Positions 22,807 through 31,624 are shown, numbered from the stretch's first letter. The stretch is 47,401 nucleotides of DNA from CAZOEL01 sp964578835 (GCA_964578835.1 CAZOEL010000055.1:1-47401), one strand, 5' to 3'. Program-made: numbers and translations. The notes: generated by a model from the sequence alone, not told the origin.

Positions 22807-23478
22807 TTACGCCAGCAGCACTGCAAGTATGCCCGTCAGGAAAATGCCGTCGAACGTCCCGGCGCCTCCGATAGATGCTACGGGCGCTTTAAGATGCTTC
22901 AATTCATGCAGGTGGAGCATATCCGCCCCAATGAGCGTTCCGAGGGTGCCGGCCACATAAGCCGTGGCTGGGGCTCCTTGGGGATTGAGTATCAGGGCGG
23001 CCAACGCTGCGGCAATAGGCGGCACAAACATCGGGGTGGCGATCCCCATGCCCGGTATAGGCCTGGCCAGCCGATAAACGACATACGTTACGACGGCCAG
23101 GGCTAGCAACATGCGGAGCGGACTGACCGTATGGGTGAATAAATACAATGAGAGACACGTGGGTATAACCGCGCCTCCGACATTTACCGCCAAAACCATC
23201 TCTCTCCTTCCGGGCCGGCGGGGAGGCCTGAAGCGCATCCCGAAAAAAGACACGATTTCCCATTCCTCGGGCTCGCTCTCGATCTTTATCTTGCGTATGG
23301 GTATGTTGATCATGCTTCCCAGGATGCAAAGAAAAAGGAGAGAAAAAAGGTATTCCGGGGCGATTCCCAGGCGTGAGAACGCCCATGTAAAGATTCCAAA
23401 CTGGACCAGGCCGAAAACAAAAAATAGCAAGAAGATGAAACCGAACAAAAACATGAGAAGAAAGGGGGGGAAAAACAT
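22807..23478 (-). CDS. DUF1614 integral membrane protein
   Basis: A 223-residue protein that is mostly hydrophobic, with about six to seven membrane segments: residues 3-35, 40-58, a soluble loop with EPEEWEIVSFFGMRFRPPRR, then helices from about 95 onward. The GADMLHLHELKHL segment and the SIGGAGTFDGIFLTG end are typical of DUF1614. Function unknown. It is transcribed with the DUF362 gene, and the pairing may reflect a shared function, which I cannot define. Confidence 0.85.
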   Translation of the reverse strand: MFFPPFLLMFLFGFIFLLFFVFGLVQFGIFTWAFSRLGIAPEYLFSLLFLCILGSMINIPIRKIKIESEPEEWEIVSFFGMRFRPPRRPGRREMVLAVNVGGAVIPTCLSLYLFTHTVSPLRMLLALAVVTYVVYRLARPIPGMGIATPMFVPPIAAALAALILNPQGAPATAYVAGTLGTLIGADMLHLHELKHLKAPVASIGGAGTFDGIFLTGILAVLLA

Positions 23479-23636
23479 GCATCAATCCTCTTAATCCGGA
23501 ATCTGTGAGCGCACGGCGCCTGAGAGGCGACTCTTTCGCCGATGGATTTGCCGGCTGCCGTTACAAAACCCTCGGATCTGCATTCTTGGCGAGCCTGAGG
23601 CTTTTGGGCCATACCCGTCCCGCCAGTCTCCAAATT

Positions 23637-24245
23637 CTAACTTCTATGCTGATGGAAACCAGATCTTTGAGCCCCGTCGATAAGAAAAGCCGCAGATTCC
23701 AGTAGCGTGTAATGGCGCGGGCAGTTTTCGTCAAGGGGAAAATCACCGCCTTGAGTCTCGATTTGAACGGATCGATCCAGCAAAATGCTCATGCAGCCCG
23801 CTCTTTTGCCTGCTTCGATGTCTATACCGCGATCCCCTATCATATAGGCGCTTTGTAAGGGGATATGATAGATCCTGGCCGCCGTGAGGATCATCTCTGG
23901 AGAGGGCTTTCGGCAAGAGCAATTTTCATCCGGCCTATGCGGACAATAGAAGGCGGCGAGGATATCTCCGCCAGCATCACGAATCGTTTGGATCATTAGA
24001 TTATGAAGACCCCAAAAGTCGTCCCACCTGATAAGGCCTCTGTTCAGACCCGATTGATTGCTTATCAGGATGACATCGAAGCGGGCTTCAGCAAGCATTT
24101 TTAGAGCTTCCAGAGAATCCGGGAAAAAGCGAAACTCGCTCCAATGCTTGATGTAGCCCGATTGATCGATATTGATCACCCCGTCCCGATCGAGGAAAAC
24201 GAGATCTCCCTCGGGACGCTTGGGAGAGTTAATCCAGCTCAACAT
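23637..24245 (-). CDS. gmhB: HAD phosphatase, GmhB-like (heptose 1,7-bisphosphate 7-phosphatase)
   Basis: A 202-residue HAD/histidinol-phosphatase-like protein. The nucleophile motif is FLDRDGVIN (D19, D21), motif II ISNQSG, motif III KPSPEM and the acidic MIGDRGIDIEAGKRAGC. The Zn-binding loop C-P-H-R-P-x4-C-x-C is typical of GmhB. It makes heptose 1-phosphate for LPS core. No other heptose gene is nearby, so related HAD phosphatases of the same subfamily cannot be ruled out. Divergent from rnc, with 247 bases between the starts. Confidence 0.85.
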   Translation of the reverse strand: MLSWINSPKRPEGDLVFLDRDGVINIDQSGYIKHWSEFRFFPDSLEALKMLAEARFDVILISNQSGLNRGLIRWDDFWGLHNLMIQTIRDAGGDILAAFYCPHRPDENCSCRKPSPEMILTAARIYHIPLQSAYMIGDRGIDIEAGKRAGCMSILLDRSVQIETQGGDFPLDENCPRHYTLLESAAFLIDGAQRSGFHQHRS

Positions 24246-24492
24246 CCGTTTCCGCCTTGTCGAATCATTCTAGTCCTCGAAATACAGCCTGATTTCGTCC
24301 TGCAAATAGTACCCGAAAAGAGCAGCCCGAGATACCAAAAAACGATTTGCCTCTGGTCGATCCTATGGATGCGAACGTTGGTCTGAAATCGGCTTCTGAG
24401 GTTCGCTCTTGACATCTTGGCGGGACCGGGGAAAGATATCTATTGACGGTTTTGTTTTCAGCAGGCAATTATTTAAGGATATCAAAAAAGTG

Positions 24493-25230
24493 ATGAATGG
24501 AGCAATCCAAGTCGAAGAGCTAGAAGCTCGTCTCCAATACCGTTTCCGCGATTTGCGGTTTCTACAGCGAGCCTTGGTGCATCGTTCTTTCGTACATGAA
24601 AATCCGCATTTTGACCAAGCAGACAACGAGACATTGGAGTTTCTCGGGGACGCCGTGTTGAGTCTGTCCGTCAGTCAGCTCCTCCTCGAAAAGTTTCCAC
24701 ATTATAATGAAGGAGATCTTTCCCGTTTGCGCTCATCCATTGTCAATGAACGGGAGTTGGCGAAAGTAGCTCTTGATTTGACTCTTGGCGCTTATCTGCT
24801 TCTCGGCAAGGGTGAAGAGATGACGGGCGGGCGGAATAAGCCGTCCTTGCTTGCGGACAGTCTGGAAGCTCTGCTTGCCGCCGTCTATCTGGATGGAGGC
24901 ATGGAGGCCGCCATAGAGGTTGTGAAGAATCTTTTTAGTGAATATCTCGAAGCCAAGCAATTTGAACATCCTCTCAAAACACTGGATAAAGATTATAAAA
25001 CCCAGCTTCAAGAGCTTTCACAGGCCCGCATAAAATTGACCCCTGTTTATTACCTTGAATCCGAAGAGGGGCCCGATCATGACAAGACATTCCATATGAT
25101 TGTAACGCTGGGGGGGCGCGTCATTGCCCGAGGGTCGGGCAAGAGTAAGAAAGAAGCGCAGCAGATGGCGGCCGAAGCGGCTTTGGAAAGGATGCGCTCG
25201 GAAACCCTTACGCCTACGGGCGAGGATTGA
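24493..25230 (+). CDS. rnc: Ribonuclease III
   Basis: A 245-residue protein. The RNase III signature NETLEFLGDAVL lies at 45-56, with D53 and, in DSLEALLAAVYLDGG, E125 as the metal-binding catalytic residues. A dsRNA-binding domain (about 165-235) ends with GKSKKEAQQMAAEAAL. It processes rRNA precursors and other structured RNAs. The frame is open to 24409, but the family's N-terminus begins near ELEARLQYRF, so the ATG at 24493 (or the adjacent GTG at 24490, with AAGGA upstream) is preferred. Its usual neighbour era is 12 kb away here. Confidence 0.96.
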   Translation: MNGAIQVEELEARLQYRFRDLRFLQRALVHRSFVHENPHFDQADNETLEFLGDAVLSLSVSQLLLEKFPHYNEGDLSRLRSSIVNERELAKVALDLTLGAYLLLGKGEEMTGGRNKPSLLADSLEALLAAVYLDGGMEAAIEVVKNLFSEYLEAKQFEHPLKTLDKDYKTQLQELSQARIKLTPVYYLESEEGPDHDKTFHMIVTLGGRVIARGSGKSKKEAQQMAAEAALERMRSETLTPTGED

Positions 25231-25466
25231 TATGATTCGTTTTTGAGCCAAGCTCGTGTTTTCCGATGTTGCTCAAAATAATTGGGACCCAGTGCAACCA
25301 CTTGATAGTGATAAGCCTTCCTCTGCTCCCTTGATGAGTCTCAATACTTTTTCTTGAGGCTGGATAGTTTTACAGTTATAAGTGAAGTAGATCCTGACGC
25401 GACCTCGTAAAGGCTCCGGGATCTGCGTTTTGATGCTGTTAGTATCTCTACCAGAGGAATAGCCCC

Positions 25467-26210
25467 ATGGTCGATAAACGACGTAAGCTCGTTATTGAGA
25501 AGCCCACGCCTATCAGAAAAATTGTTTATGAGCATCTACGGGACGAGATTCTCGATGGCTTCATTCCACCTTTGAGTCGTCTGGTGGAAGCGCAGATTGC
25601 TCAGAATCTGGGGACCTCCAGGACTCCTGTGAGAGAAGCCTTGCATCTTCTGGAGAGAGAAGGGCTCGTTGAATCCATAGCCAGGGTTGGTTATTGCGTA
25701 AGAGACATCACATGGGATGAGCTTGAAGAGATTTGCGAAATTAGGATTCAAAACGAAATACTCGCCAGTCGTTGGGCTTTGAAGCGCATCAGCGAATTGG
25801 AAATTCAAGCGTTGGACAAAAATCTGGCGGAAGCGGAAAGCATCCTCGCTAAGGGCCATTTTGACAGCTTCATAAAGAATGACGAAGAATTCCATGAGAT
25901 TCTCATTCGGGCCGGGGGCAGTTTACGGCTTCTTGATTTTTGCCAGCAGCTTCATCGGCACATGCTGAGGTACCGTGTACAGAGCCTGCATACCCCAGAG
26001 CCCATCCGCATCGCTATCGAAGGGCATAAGCGCATTCTTCTCTGCCTGAAAGAGCGAGACGCAGAAGCTATCGAGTCTGCAGTCGTGGAGCATCTTAGGT
26101 ATTCTAAAGAAAACATAAGAAAATACGTTCTCAATAGAGGCAAAGGCGAAAAAACCGGCGGCTGTGATTGCCCATCTTCTCCTCAAGCGGCTCAGGACCA
26201 GAAGGGGTGA
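25467..26210 (+). CDS. GntR/FadR-type transcriptional regulator (FCD domain)
   Basis: A 247-residue regulator. The winged-helix domain (about 15-80) contains LVEAQIAQNLGTSRTPVREA, the GntR recognition helix, and LEREGLVE. The all-helical FCD domain (about 85-215) has metal-binding candidates in NDEEFHEIL, HRHMLRYR, EGHKRIL and VVEHLRYS. Such proteins sense small organic acids. It is separated by about 540 bases from the oadG-oadB pair on the same strand and may control it. GAGG before the ATG. The tail after 225 (KGEKTGGCDCPSSPQAAQDQ) is unlike the family and may be disordered. Gap 25231-25466 holds nothing assignable. Confidence 0.92.
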   Translation: MVDKRRKLVIEKPTPIRKIVYEHLRDEILDGFIPPLSRLVEAQIAQNLGTSRTPVREALHLLEREGLVESIARVGYCVRDITWDELEEICEIRIQNEILASRWALKRISELEIQALDKNLAEAESILAKGHFDSFIKNDEEFHEILIRAGGSLRLLDFCQQLHRHMLRYRVQSLHTPEPIRIAIEGHKRILLCLKERDAEAIESAVVEHLRYSKENIRKYVLNRGKGEKTGGCDCPSSPQAAQDQKG

Positions 26211-26423
26211 TGCGGCAGCGAACAACCGTAATCGGATGAGCTTTTTCGTCCGAATTCATGCGTTTTTGTGTTTGATGCTGCGCCTGAAGCATTCTTTAGC
26301 TCGCGCTCTTCTAAGCGTCCGCCTTTCAGATTTCAGTGTGAGCCGAAAAACGCTCCGCCCCATCTAGTGAATGGACTCCTTTCACGATACCTCCTCAAAT
26401 GGACCTTTTTCCTCAGAAACTCA

Positions 26424-26452
26424 TTGACGCGCCTTTCTTTTGAAGCTACTTT
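26424..26452 (+). promoter_or_regulatory. Candidate promoter for oadG-oadB
   Basis: TTGACG (26424-26429) and TACTTT (26447-26452) are 17 bases apart. It would give a leader of about 300 bases. Confidence 0.35.
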
Positions 26453-26678
26453 TTAGCGATTTTGCAGCTTCGGGAAGACCGTTCGATCTGGGTCCTTCGA
26501 CTGATTCCCGCGCCATATGCTTTTCCGATGCTTTTCAAGCTCAAGGAAAGGAACGAGAAGAATCTACGAACACGCGCAGTATAGACATACACTCTGTCGG
26601 TTTTGGGGATACGATAGGGCGTTGGTATACATGTGGACTTTGGCGATTGGCGTCAAGCAATTTGGTGTGAGCCTCATG

Positions 26679-26710
26679 CGCCGTGCCTCCTGATTCGGAG
26701 CCGCACGGCG
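26679..26710 (+). promoter_or_regulatory. Stable hairpin in the oadG leader
   Basis: CGCCGTGC (26679-26686) pairs with GCACGGCG (26703-26710); inside, CTCC (26687-26690) pairs with GGAG (26697-26700) with a two-base bulge. No T run follows, so it is not a simple terminator. It lies 45 bases before the oadG ATG. Confidence 0.45.
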
Positions 26711-26754
26711 AACGGCGCTCAGATAATTTGTCTCTCAACAAAGAGCAGGGTGGT

Positions 26755-26904
26755 ATGAGCAATCTATCTTACGGGTTCATTATCATGGTGGTCGGAATGG
26801 GGGGAACTCTTCTCAGTCTGGGGATTCTCATCGTTGCTATCAATCTTTTGAAGCGCGCTTTCCCCTTGCAAAAAGAGGAGCAGGAAGGGAAGGAGGTGGC
26901 CTAA
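26755..26904 (+). CDS. OadG-like small subunit of a Na+-translocating decarboxylase
   Basis: A 49-residue protein with one membrane helix (about 7-31: FIIMVVGMGGTLLSLGILIV) and a charged tail, the layout of OadG/MmdD gamma/delta subunits. These anchor and stabilise the alpha-beta complex at the membrane. The frame is open upstream to 26683, but only this ATG has a plausible site (AGGGTGG). Its TAA is immediately followed by the ATG of the beta subunit, so the pair is coupled. Named by context and topology; sequence signal is weak because the family is short. Confidence 0.7.
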   Translation: MSNLSYGFIIMVVGMGGTLLSLGILIVAINLLKRAFPLQKEEQEGKEVA

Positions 26905-28047
26905 ATGGATTCCTTGATTTTAGTGGCTTTGAGCAGCCTGACGATGGGAGTGAGCGCCCTTACGTTCAAGGCGATAATCATGATTCTTGTGGGGTGTGTG
27001 CTCCTCTATCTCGGGATCAAGAAGGACTATGAGCCGCTCCTGCTTGTTCCCATCGGGTTCGGGGCCATATTGGTGAATATCCCCATAGCCGATATCATGG
27101 GTCCCGAGGGGCTGCTTCGCCACTTCTACGACTTTGGAGTCATCACAGAGATCTTCCCTTGCCTTATCTTCATCGGCATAGGGTCTATGACCGACTTCAC
27201 GCCTCTTCTGGAAAACCCGAAAATCCTGCTACTGGGAGCAGCCGGCCAATTTGGCATATTCCTGGCTCTTATATTGGCGATTCTGCTCGGGTTTGATCTC
27301 CTTGAGGCGGTGACCATCGGCGTAATCGGGGCATGCGACGGGCCGACCTCCATCTATGTCTCCTCGAAATTTGCGCCACATCTCCTCGGAGCCGTTTCCG
27401 TCGCCGCCTACTCCTATATGGCTCTTGTTCCCCTCCTGCAGCCTCCTATCATGAAGGCTCTCACCACCGACAAAGAGAGAAAGGTGAGGATGGAGTATCC
27501 GGCGCAATCGGTATCGAAGAACCTCAAGATCATGTTTCCCATCATGGTGACTATCGTTACTTGCCTCATTGCTCCCATGGGTACTCCTCTTATGGGAATG
27601 CTCATGCTCGGGAACCTGATGAAGGAGTCCGGAGTTGTCGCCCGTCTCACCAAGGCATCCGAAAACGAGTTGGCGAATATTGTGACTTTGCTTCTAGGGC
27701 TTTCCATCGGGGCCACCATGGAAGGAGGCGCCTTCTTAAAGGCTCAGACTCTCCTGATCCTGGCGCTTGGACTGCTTGCAATTTGCCTGGATACCGTGAT
27801 GGGAGTGCTCTTCGGAAAGCTCATGTGCTTTCTTACCAATGGAAAGGTAAATCCGCTGCTTGGAGCCGCCGGAATATCGGCCTACCCCATGGCTGCTCGG
27901 GTGGTGCAGACTGAAGGACGTCGGTACGATCCAAACAACTGGCTTCTCATGCATGCAATGGGCGCCAATACGGGAGGCCAGGTTGGCTCCATAATGGCCG
28001 CCGCCATCATGCTTTCCGTCCTCAAAGGGTTGGGCCTCGGAGGTTGA
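26905..28047 (+). CDS. Na+-translocating decarboxylase beta subunit (OadB/MmdB/GcdB family)
   Basis: A 380-residue membrane protein with about nine hydrophobic helices. Family hallmarks: FDFGV-like HFYDFGVITEIFPCLIFIGIG, GACDGPTSIY with the Na+-binding aspartate (equivalent of D203 in Klebsiella OadB), NPLLGAAGISAYPMAARVVQ and MGANTGGQVGS. The beta subunit decarboxylates carboxybiotin and pumps Na+ out. No carboxyltransferase alpha or biotin carrier gene is adjacent, so the substrate (oxaloacetate, methylmalonyl-CoA or glutaconyl-CoA) is undetermined; methylmalonyl-CoA would fit propionate metabolism. Followed by a strong terminator. Confidence 0.93.
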   Translation: MDSLILVALSSLTMGVSALTFKAIIMILVGCVLLYLGIKKDYEPLLLVPIGFGAILVNIPIADIMGPEGLLRHFYDFGVITEIFPCLIFIGIGSMTDFTPLLENPKILLLGAAGQFGIFLALILAILLGFDLLEAVTIGVIGACDGPTSIYVSSKFAPHLLGAVSVAAYSYMALVPLLQPPIMKALTTDKERKVRMEYPAQSVSKNLKIMFPIMVTIVTCLIAPMGTPLMGMLMLGNLMKESGVVARLTKASENELANIVTLLLGLSIGATMEGGAFLKAQTLLILALGLLAICLDTVMGVLFGKLMCFLTNGKVNPLLGAAGISAYPMAARVVQTEGRRYDPNNWLLMHAMGANTGGQVGSIMAAAIMLSVLKGLGLGG

Positions 28048-28077
28048 TCGATAGGCCGTCTTTTGTATTCGCTGTTT

Positions 28078-28146
28078 ATGATGAGCGCGAAGAAATAATC
28101 CTGCGAGATGCCTTTTTCGCGCTCATCATGCTTTTCGTTTTTACTC
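28078..28146 (+). terminator. Terminator after the decarboxylase operon
   Basis: ATGATGAGCGCGAA (28078-28091) and TTCGCGCTCATCAT (28116-28129) form perfect 14-bp arms, followed by GCTTTTCGTTTTTA. Confidence 0.75.
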
Positions 28147-28820
28147 AACAGCCATAAAAAAGGCGGCTTGACTTCCGAAAAATCCCTCTTCCGGGCCGCT
28201 ATCTTATTCCAAAACGGCCTCTTTCCGATTCCGTCTCTTAATAACCGTTCAAAAAATCCAGACAATCCTGACCCTTTTTAAACTAGTACTGTTCGGCTGA
28301 TTTGCCGTGCCGGTTTGGGATGGATAGGACCCGTCGGCCAGCACGTAGGAACTGGTACAGGACTTCCGCGTAGCTGTACTAGTCCAAACCTTATGCGCGC
28401 ATGCAAAAAACTCGATCATCGAGTTGCAGCGCTCATGGACGAGGTCATAAGCTCCCTTGTAGATGGCGTAGCTGATATTGTTTGCGGAATGTTTTTTTCA
28501 GATGCATGCGGCTCTGGGTTATGATATTAATATACTATTTTTACTGTTTATTGTTTCTCTGAAGCAAGAGGGAGCACACCAGATCCTTGAGGGCCATTCC
28601 TGAGGGGAACGACAGAAACAAACGAATCGCCAAAGTTAGAGGGATAGAGCGCTCTGAAGGCATGAGATTTTGCCCGCGCCAAGATCCGGAGCATGAAGAA
28701 GGGCAGCAGCCGCCCTCACGAGCCATATACAAATCGGGTGAAGCATCAATCGCGGGCAGCTCTGCGAACTTTTGCAAGGGGCGCAAGAATCAAAGAATGC
28801 AAACAGGGAGGACCCTTGGG
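28147..28820. other. Region without a convincing gene
   Basis: About 670 bases. ACTAGTAC (28282-28289) and GTACTAGT (28376-28383) form inverted termini around about 100 bases, perhaps a small element remnant. A plus-strand frame 28315-28524 (69 codons) and the upstream part of the frame ending at 29006 show no family resemblance. AT-rich stretch 28500-28560. Confidence 0.45.
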
Positions 28821-29006
28821 ATGAGTGATTGGGCATGGCGTTTAGGAATGTTGATCCTTACCGGAGTTCCCGCCATCGTTGGAGGCGGCTTATTCTGGCA
28901 TCTTTTTGAAAAATGGACGGCTGTAGTCATATGGGAAGTTGTGCTGCTTTTTTTGATGAGCCTGATTATTTCCAAAGGCGACAAAATGGCAAGCTCATCC
29001 CATTAG
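28821..29006 (+). CDS. Small two-helix membrane protein
   Basis: A 61-residue protein with two hydrophobic helices, about 8-25 (GMLILTGVPAIVGGGLFW) and 31-49 (AVVIWEVVLLFLMSLIIS), and a polar tail. The ATG at 28821 has GGAGG (28807-28811) nine bases upstream; the longer frame from 28587 is not protein-like before this point. No family recognised. It lies 31 bases before the DUF6485-like gene, so they may be co-transcribed. Confidence 0.6.
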   Translation: MSDWAWRLGMLILTGVPAIVGGGLFWHLFEKWTAVVIWEVVLLFLMSLIISKGDKMASSSH

Positions 29007-29037
29007 GACGCACCCATTTTCAGATAAGGCAAAATAT

Positions 29038-29241
29038 ATGGAATGTAAGAAAGAACAAAACCTGGAGAAATGCAGCTGTAGCTATGATGGGTGCGCCAAG
29101 AAGGGCATCTGCTGTGAATGTATTCAGTATCACCTGAAATCGCGTCAACTGCCCGGCTGTTGTTTTCCCAAAGATGCCGAAAGAACCTATGACAGGTCCT
29201 TCGAGCACTTCGCCCGGCTGGTTTCCCAAAAGAAGATCTGA
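29038..29241 (+). CDS. DUF6485-like small cysteine-rich protein
   Basis: A 67-residue protein with about ten cysteines in its first 42 residues, including C-x-C, C-x5-C-C-x-C and a C-C pair (KCSCSYDGCAKKGICCECI, then LPGCCFP). This matches the DUF6485 family common in anaerobic bacteria and archaea, thought to bind metal. AAGG lies about nine bases before the ATG. Function unknown. Confidence 0.8.
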   Translation: MECKKEQNLEKCSCSYDGCAKKGICCECIQYHLKSRQLPGCCFPKDAERTYDRSFEHFARLVSQKKI

Positions 29242-29318
29242 GCGGGTTGCATCCTTGGAGGGCTTTTCTGCGCTCAGCCAGTAAAGCCCTCCGATCAAGG
29301 CCCGCAGCCGGGATCGCT

Positions 29319-30170
29319 TCAACCGAAGGGAGTATAAACAAATCTTTTCATTTTCTCGATTATTGCGGCGTCCGGCTCGAACGGAATGGGCGGAGGCAAA
29401 GGCGGCGGCAGTTCAAGCTTTCCAAGGAACGGAGTCTCTTTGAGCTTCAGGTTATAAGCCATAACCATCAGAGATTCGAGGTTTACAACATCCATAATGT
29501 TATAGGCCAGGAGAGTCTCCAGGGCTTTGAGATTATTGGTTTTCCTGTACTCGCTCCACAGGAGGACGGCTGTATAGCCGTCGACGCCGTTCAACTCTTT
29601 CCTATCGATTCCCAGCTGCTTTTCACATGCCTTGAGCCCTCCCCTGTAACCGAGGCTTCTCAGGATATAGCGCAAATCGATATGGGCATGGTCCATGGGA
29701 GCGCCGAGGTTATTCCTAATGAAAGGCAGATCGAAGGTCTTCCCGTTGTAGGTAACAAGCAGCTTATATTGTTTAATATCTTCCGCAAACTTCTCCAGGT
29801 TCTTCCCGTGCGCATACCAGCGGATAGAGCTGCCGTCATAGAGGGCGATCGTCGTAATGTGGTCGCCCACATTGCCCAAGCCGGTGGTTTCAATATCGAG
29901 ATAGGCCACGGAGTCGCGAAACTGGGGAAAGATGCGCCAATGCTGATCGGAAGCCAATAATTCGCAGAAATACTTCGGATTCTTCTCCTGAAGCGCGATC
30001 ATCGATTGACCGAGGCCGGTTTTGAAAAGCCACGTTCTGTTCTTTCCCAGAGGCAACGGGTCCGGGCTGCTCTCGAGCAGGTCCTCCCACGAGCATATCC
30101 CTGAAGCCCACAGTTGCTGCTCAGTTCGAGCGCCGATGCCTTGCACATGACAAAAAGTATGCTTCAACAT
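29319..30170 (-). CDS. DEDD-type exonuclease (YprB RNase H-like) with N-terminal HhH-like region
   Basis: A 283-residue protein. DEDD exonuclease residues: D92 and E94 in AYLDIETTG, D147 in YNGKTFDLPFI, and D227 in AYNIMDVVNL. The family is YprB_RNaseH-like (ribonuclease H-like, DUF/COG3359). The N-terminal 40 residues (TFCHVQGIGARTEQQLWASG) resemble a helix-hairpin-helix, suggesting DNA or RNA binding. The frame is open far upstream to 30590, where it only shadows the next gene, so the ATG at 30170 is preferred although its RBS is weak. It follows the poly-gamma-glutamate hydrolase-like gene by 56 bases. Confidence 0.88.
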   Translation of the reverse strand: MLKHTFCHVQGIGARTEQQLWASGICSWEDLLESSPDPLPLGKNRTWLFKTGLGQSMIALQEKNPKYFCELLASDQHWRIFPQFRDSVAYLDIETTGLGNVGDHITTIALYDGSSIRWYAHGKNLEKFAEDIKQYKLLVTYNGKTFDLPFIRNNLGAPMDHAHIDLRYILRSLGYRGGLKACEKQLGIDRKELNGVDGYTAVLLWSEYRKTNNLKALETLLAYNIMDVVNLESLMVMAYNLKLKETPFLGKLELPPPLPPPIPFEPDAAIIEKMKRFVYTPFG

Positions 30171-30226
30171 GTTTTTAGTCCAAACTCTTGAATAAAGGAT
30201 TCGCTCGCGCATGAGGCGCGGAGCGG

Positions 30227-30853
30227 CTATAGGCTCATGGCGAAACTTCGTCTGAGGAGAGCCTCTCTTAGAGCTGCAGTAAAAATATCGAAAATCGGCG
30301 TGATGGTCCGTCTTCCATCCGTAGTCAGATCTTCGAACATCGTCCGCCGCAAGCCGGAGGTGAGCTCGAGCTGCACGCCGGAGCCGGTTGCGCCAAGATT
30401 GCAGAGATTCAAAGGATGTTTTCCTTGAAGACCTGGATATTCCCCGATGGTAAAGCCGACCGAGGCGAGAGATAGCTCGATCTCCTCTTTGAGCGCGGAG
30501 CAAAGTCCGCCCAAATAAACCACTTCCTCCCGGCCTTTGCAACCGTGTATGGTGAGAACCTTTTGCGACCGTCTCGCAAGGGATAGACATCGCGGCTCGT
30601 CAAAAAGCGTGCTTTTTATGTGCAAATCCCTGTTTCCACTGGTTCTAAGCCCGCTGAGCTCATAGAAGCAATGCTCCTCGCCGGCCACAGCGGACGCAAT
30701 CTCGGAAGTGCCGGGCTCGATGTTGCCGCCATGAGGCGCCATCACCACGATGCCGGAACATCCGTATCGGAGGTCTACCCGATAGTCGAAACCTTCCCGC
30801 TCGTTTTCCCTGAGCTCATTGTAGCTCGCGTATTTGTCGCGCTTGTTCTGCAT
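30227..30853 (-). CDS. Poly-gamma-glutamate hydrolase family protein (DUF867)
   Basis: A 208-residue protein (223 if the ATG at 30898 is used). DKYASYNELRENEREG, VMAPHGGNIEPGTSEIA with its HGG, ELSGLRTSGNRDLHIKS, TIHGCKGREEVVYLGG, and LGATGSGVQLELT with a catalytic-type Glu match the zinc-dependent poly-gamma-glutamate hydrolases first known from Bacillus phages. It would cleave gamma-linked glutamate polymers. No signal peptide is seen, so it should act in the cytosol or after cell lysis. Neither start has a good RBS; I prefer the second because family members begin close to DKY. Confidence 0.88.
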   Translation of the reverse strand: MQNKRDKYASYNELRENEREGFDYRVDLRYGCSGIVVMAPHGGNIEPGTSEIASAVAGEEHCFYELSGLRTSGNRDLHIKSTLFDEPRCLSLARRSQKVLTIHGCKGREEVVYLGGLCSALKEEIELSLASVGFTIGEYPGLQGKHPLNLCNLGATGSGVQLELTSGLRRTMFEDLTTDGRRTITPIFDIFTAALREALLRRSFAMSL

Positions 30854-31079
30854 GGAATGGCTAATCTCGCATCCCTTTCGGATCAATAGAAGCGCCATGG
30901 CCGAAGCCGTTTATTATAAACCTTGATTGAAATAGGACAATTACTTATGCTTGATCTCGATGCATAAATTCACAAGGATTGAGAGGAATATCGCCCGACC
31001 ACGCTCAACGCCCTGAAATGAAGCCGCGGGAGCCTGACTCCCGTTGACGCCGCGACAAGATCCCAAACATGGAGACAAT

Positions 31080-31529
31080 ATGCAGTACGCTGAAGGCAAA
31101 TTAGGACGCATTTTCACATTAAGGTTGGAAGAAGGAGATCGTCTGCCTGAAACCATCGAGGATTTTGCTCAGGCCCACAATATTTCCAGCGCCATGGCGA
31201 TCTACATCGGCGGCGCCGATGACGGAAGCCGGCTGGTCGTAGGACCGGAGCCGAATAGAGGAGATGCGGTCATTCCAATGGTTCACACTCTTCAAGGCAT
31301 TCAGGAGGTTCTGGCCGTAGGCGCCATTTTTCCAGATGAGTCCGGGAAACCGGTTCTCCACATGCATGCGGCGACCGGCAGAGAAGGGAACGCCACCGTG
31401 GGGTGCAGTCGCGCGGGCGTGAAGGTCTGGCTGGTGGGAGAAGTCATCATCCTCGAAATCCTCGGCACGGGCGGAGCTCGTAAAGTAGACGCGCATACGG
31501 GATTTCATCTTCTTCAGTTTCCCAAATAA
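31080..31529 (+). CDS. PPC/DUF296 domain protein (copy 1)
   Basis: A 149-residue single-domain PPC (DUF296) protein. Visible family features: LGRIFTLRLEEGDRLPETI at the N-terminus, VGAIFPDESGKPVLHMHAAT (about 81-100) with the metal-binding His pair, then GEVIILEILG. PPC proteins form trimers and some bind DNA or zinc. GGAG lies five bases before the ATG. A small hairpin CGGGAG/CTCCCG (31027-31043) lies in its leader. A diverged paralogue lies at 32705-33145. Confidence 0.9.
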   Translation: MQYAEGKLGRIFTLRLEEGDRLPETIEDFAQAHNISSAMAIYIGGADDGSRLVVGPEPNRGDAVIPMVHTLQGIQEVLAVGAIFPDESGKPVLHMHAATGREGNATVGCSRAGVKVWLVGEVIILEILGTGGARKVDAHTGFHLLQFPK

Positions 31530-31538
31530 GGGCTGGAC

Positions 31539-31608
31539 GTCGAGAGTTGATGATCAAGGGCTGTGCCTCGCGCTCCTTGAGCCATCCGCACACATCTCAA
31601 CTCTCGAC
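31539..31608. terminator. Hairpin between converging genes
   Basis: GTCGAGAGTTGA (31539-31550) and TCAACTCTCGAC (31597-31608) are perfect 12-bp arms; CAAGG/CCTTG pair inside. It lies between two converging genes and may end both, although a clear T run is missing. Confidence 0.5.
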
Positions 31609-31624
31609 CCATCCCCCGAAGCTC

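Larger units (their letters stand above)
26211..26754 (+). other. Long leader/intergenic region before oadG
   Basis: About 540 bases without a gene. A promoter candidate lies at 26424-26452 and a compound hairpin at 26679-26710. Short open frames here have no protein character. Confidence 0.5.

Noticed and set aside
26641..26715. Group II intron 3' end (domain V) upstream of oadG
   Set aside because: The GAGCC...hairpin has a superficial likeness, but the catalytic triad and stem lengths do not fit and no intron-encoded protein is present.
30171..30590. N-terminal extension of the DEDD exonuclease
   Set aside because: The 140 extra residues only re-read the poly-gamma-glutamate hydrolase gene in another frame; family members begin at the internal ATG.
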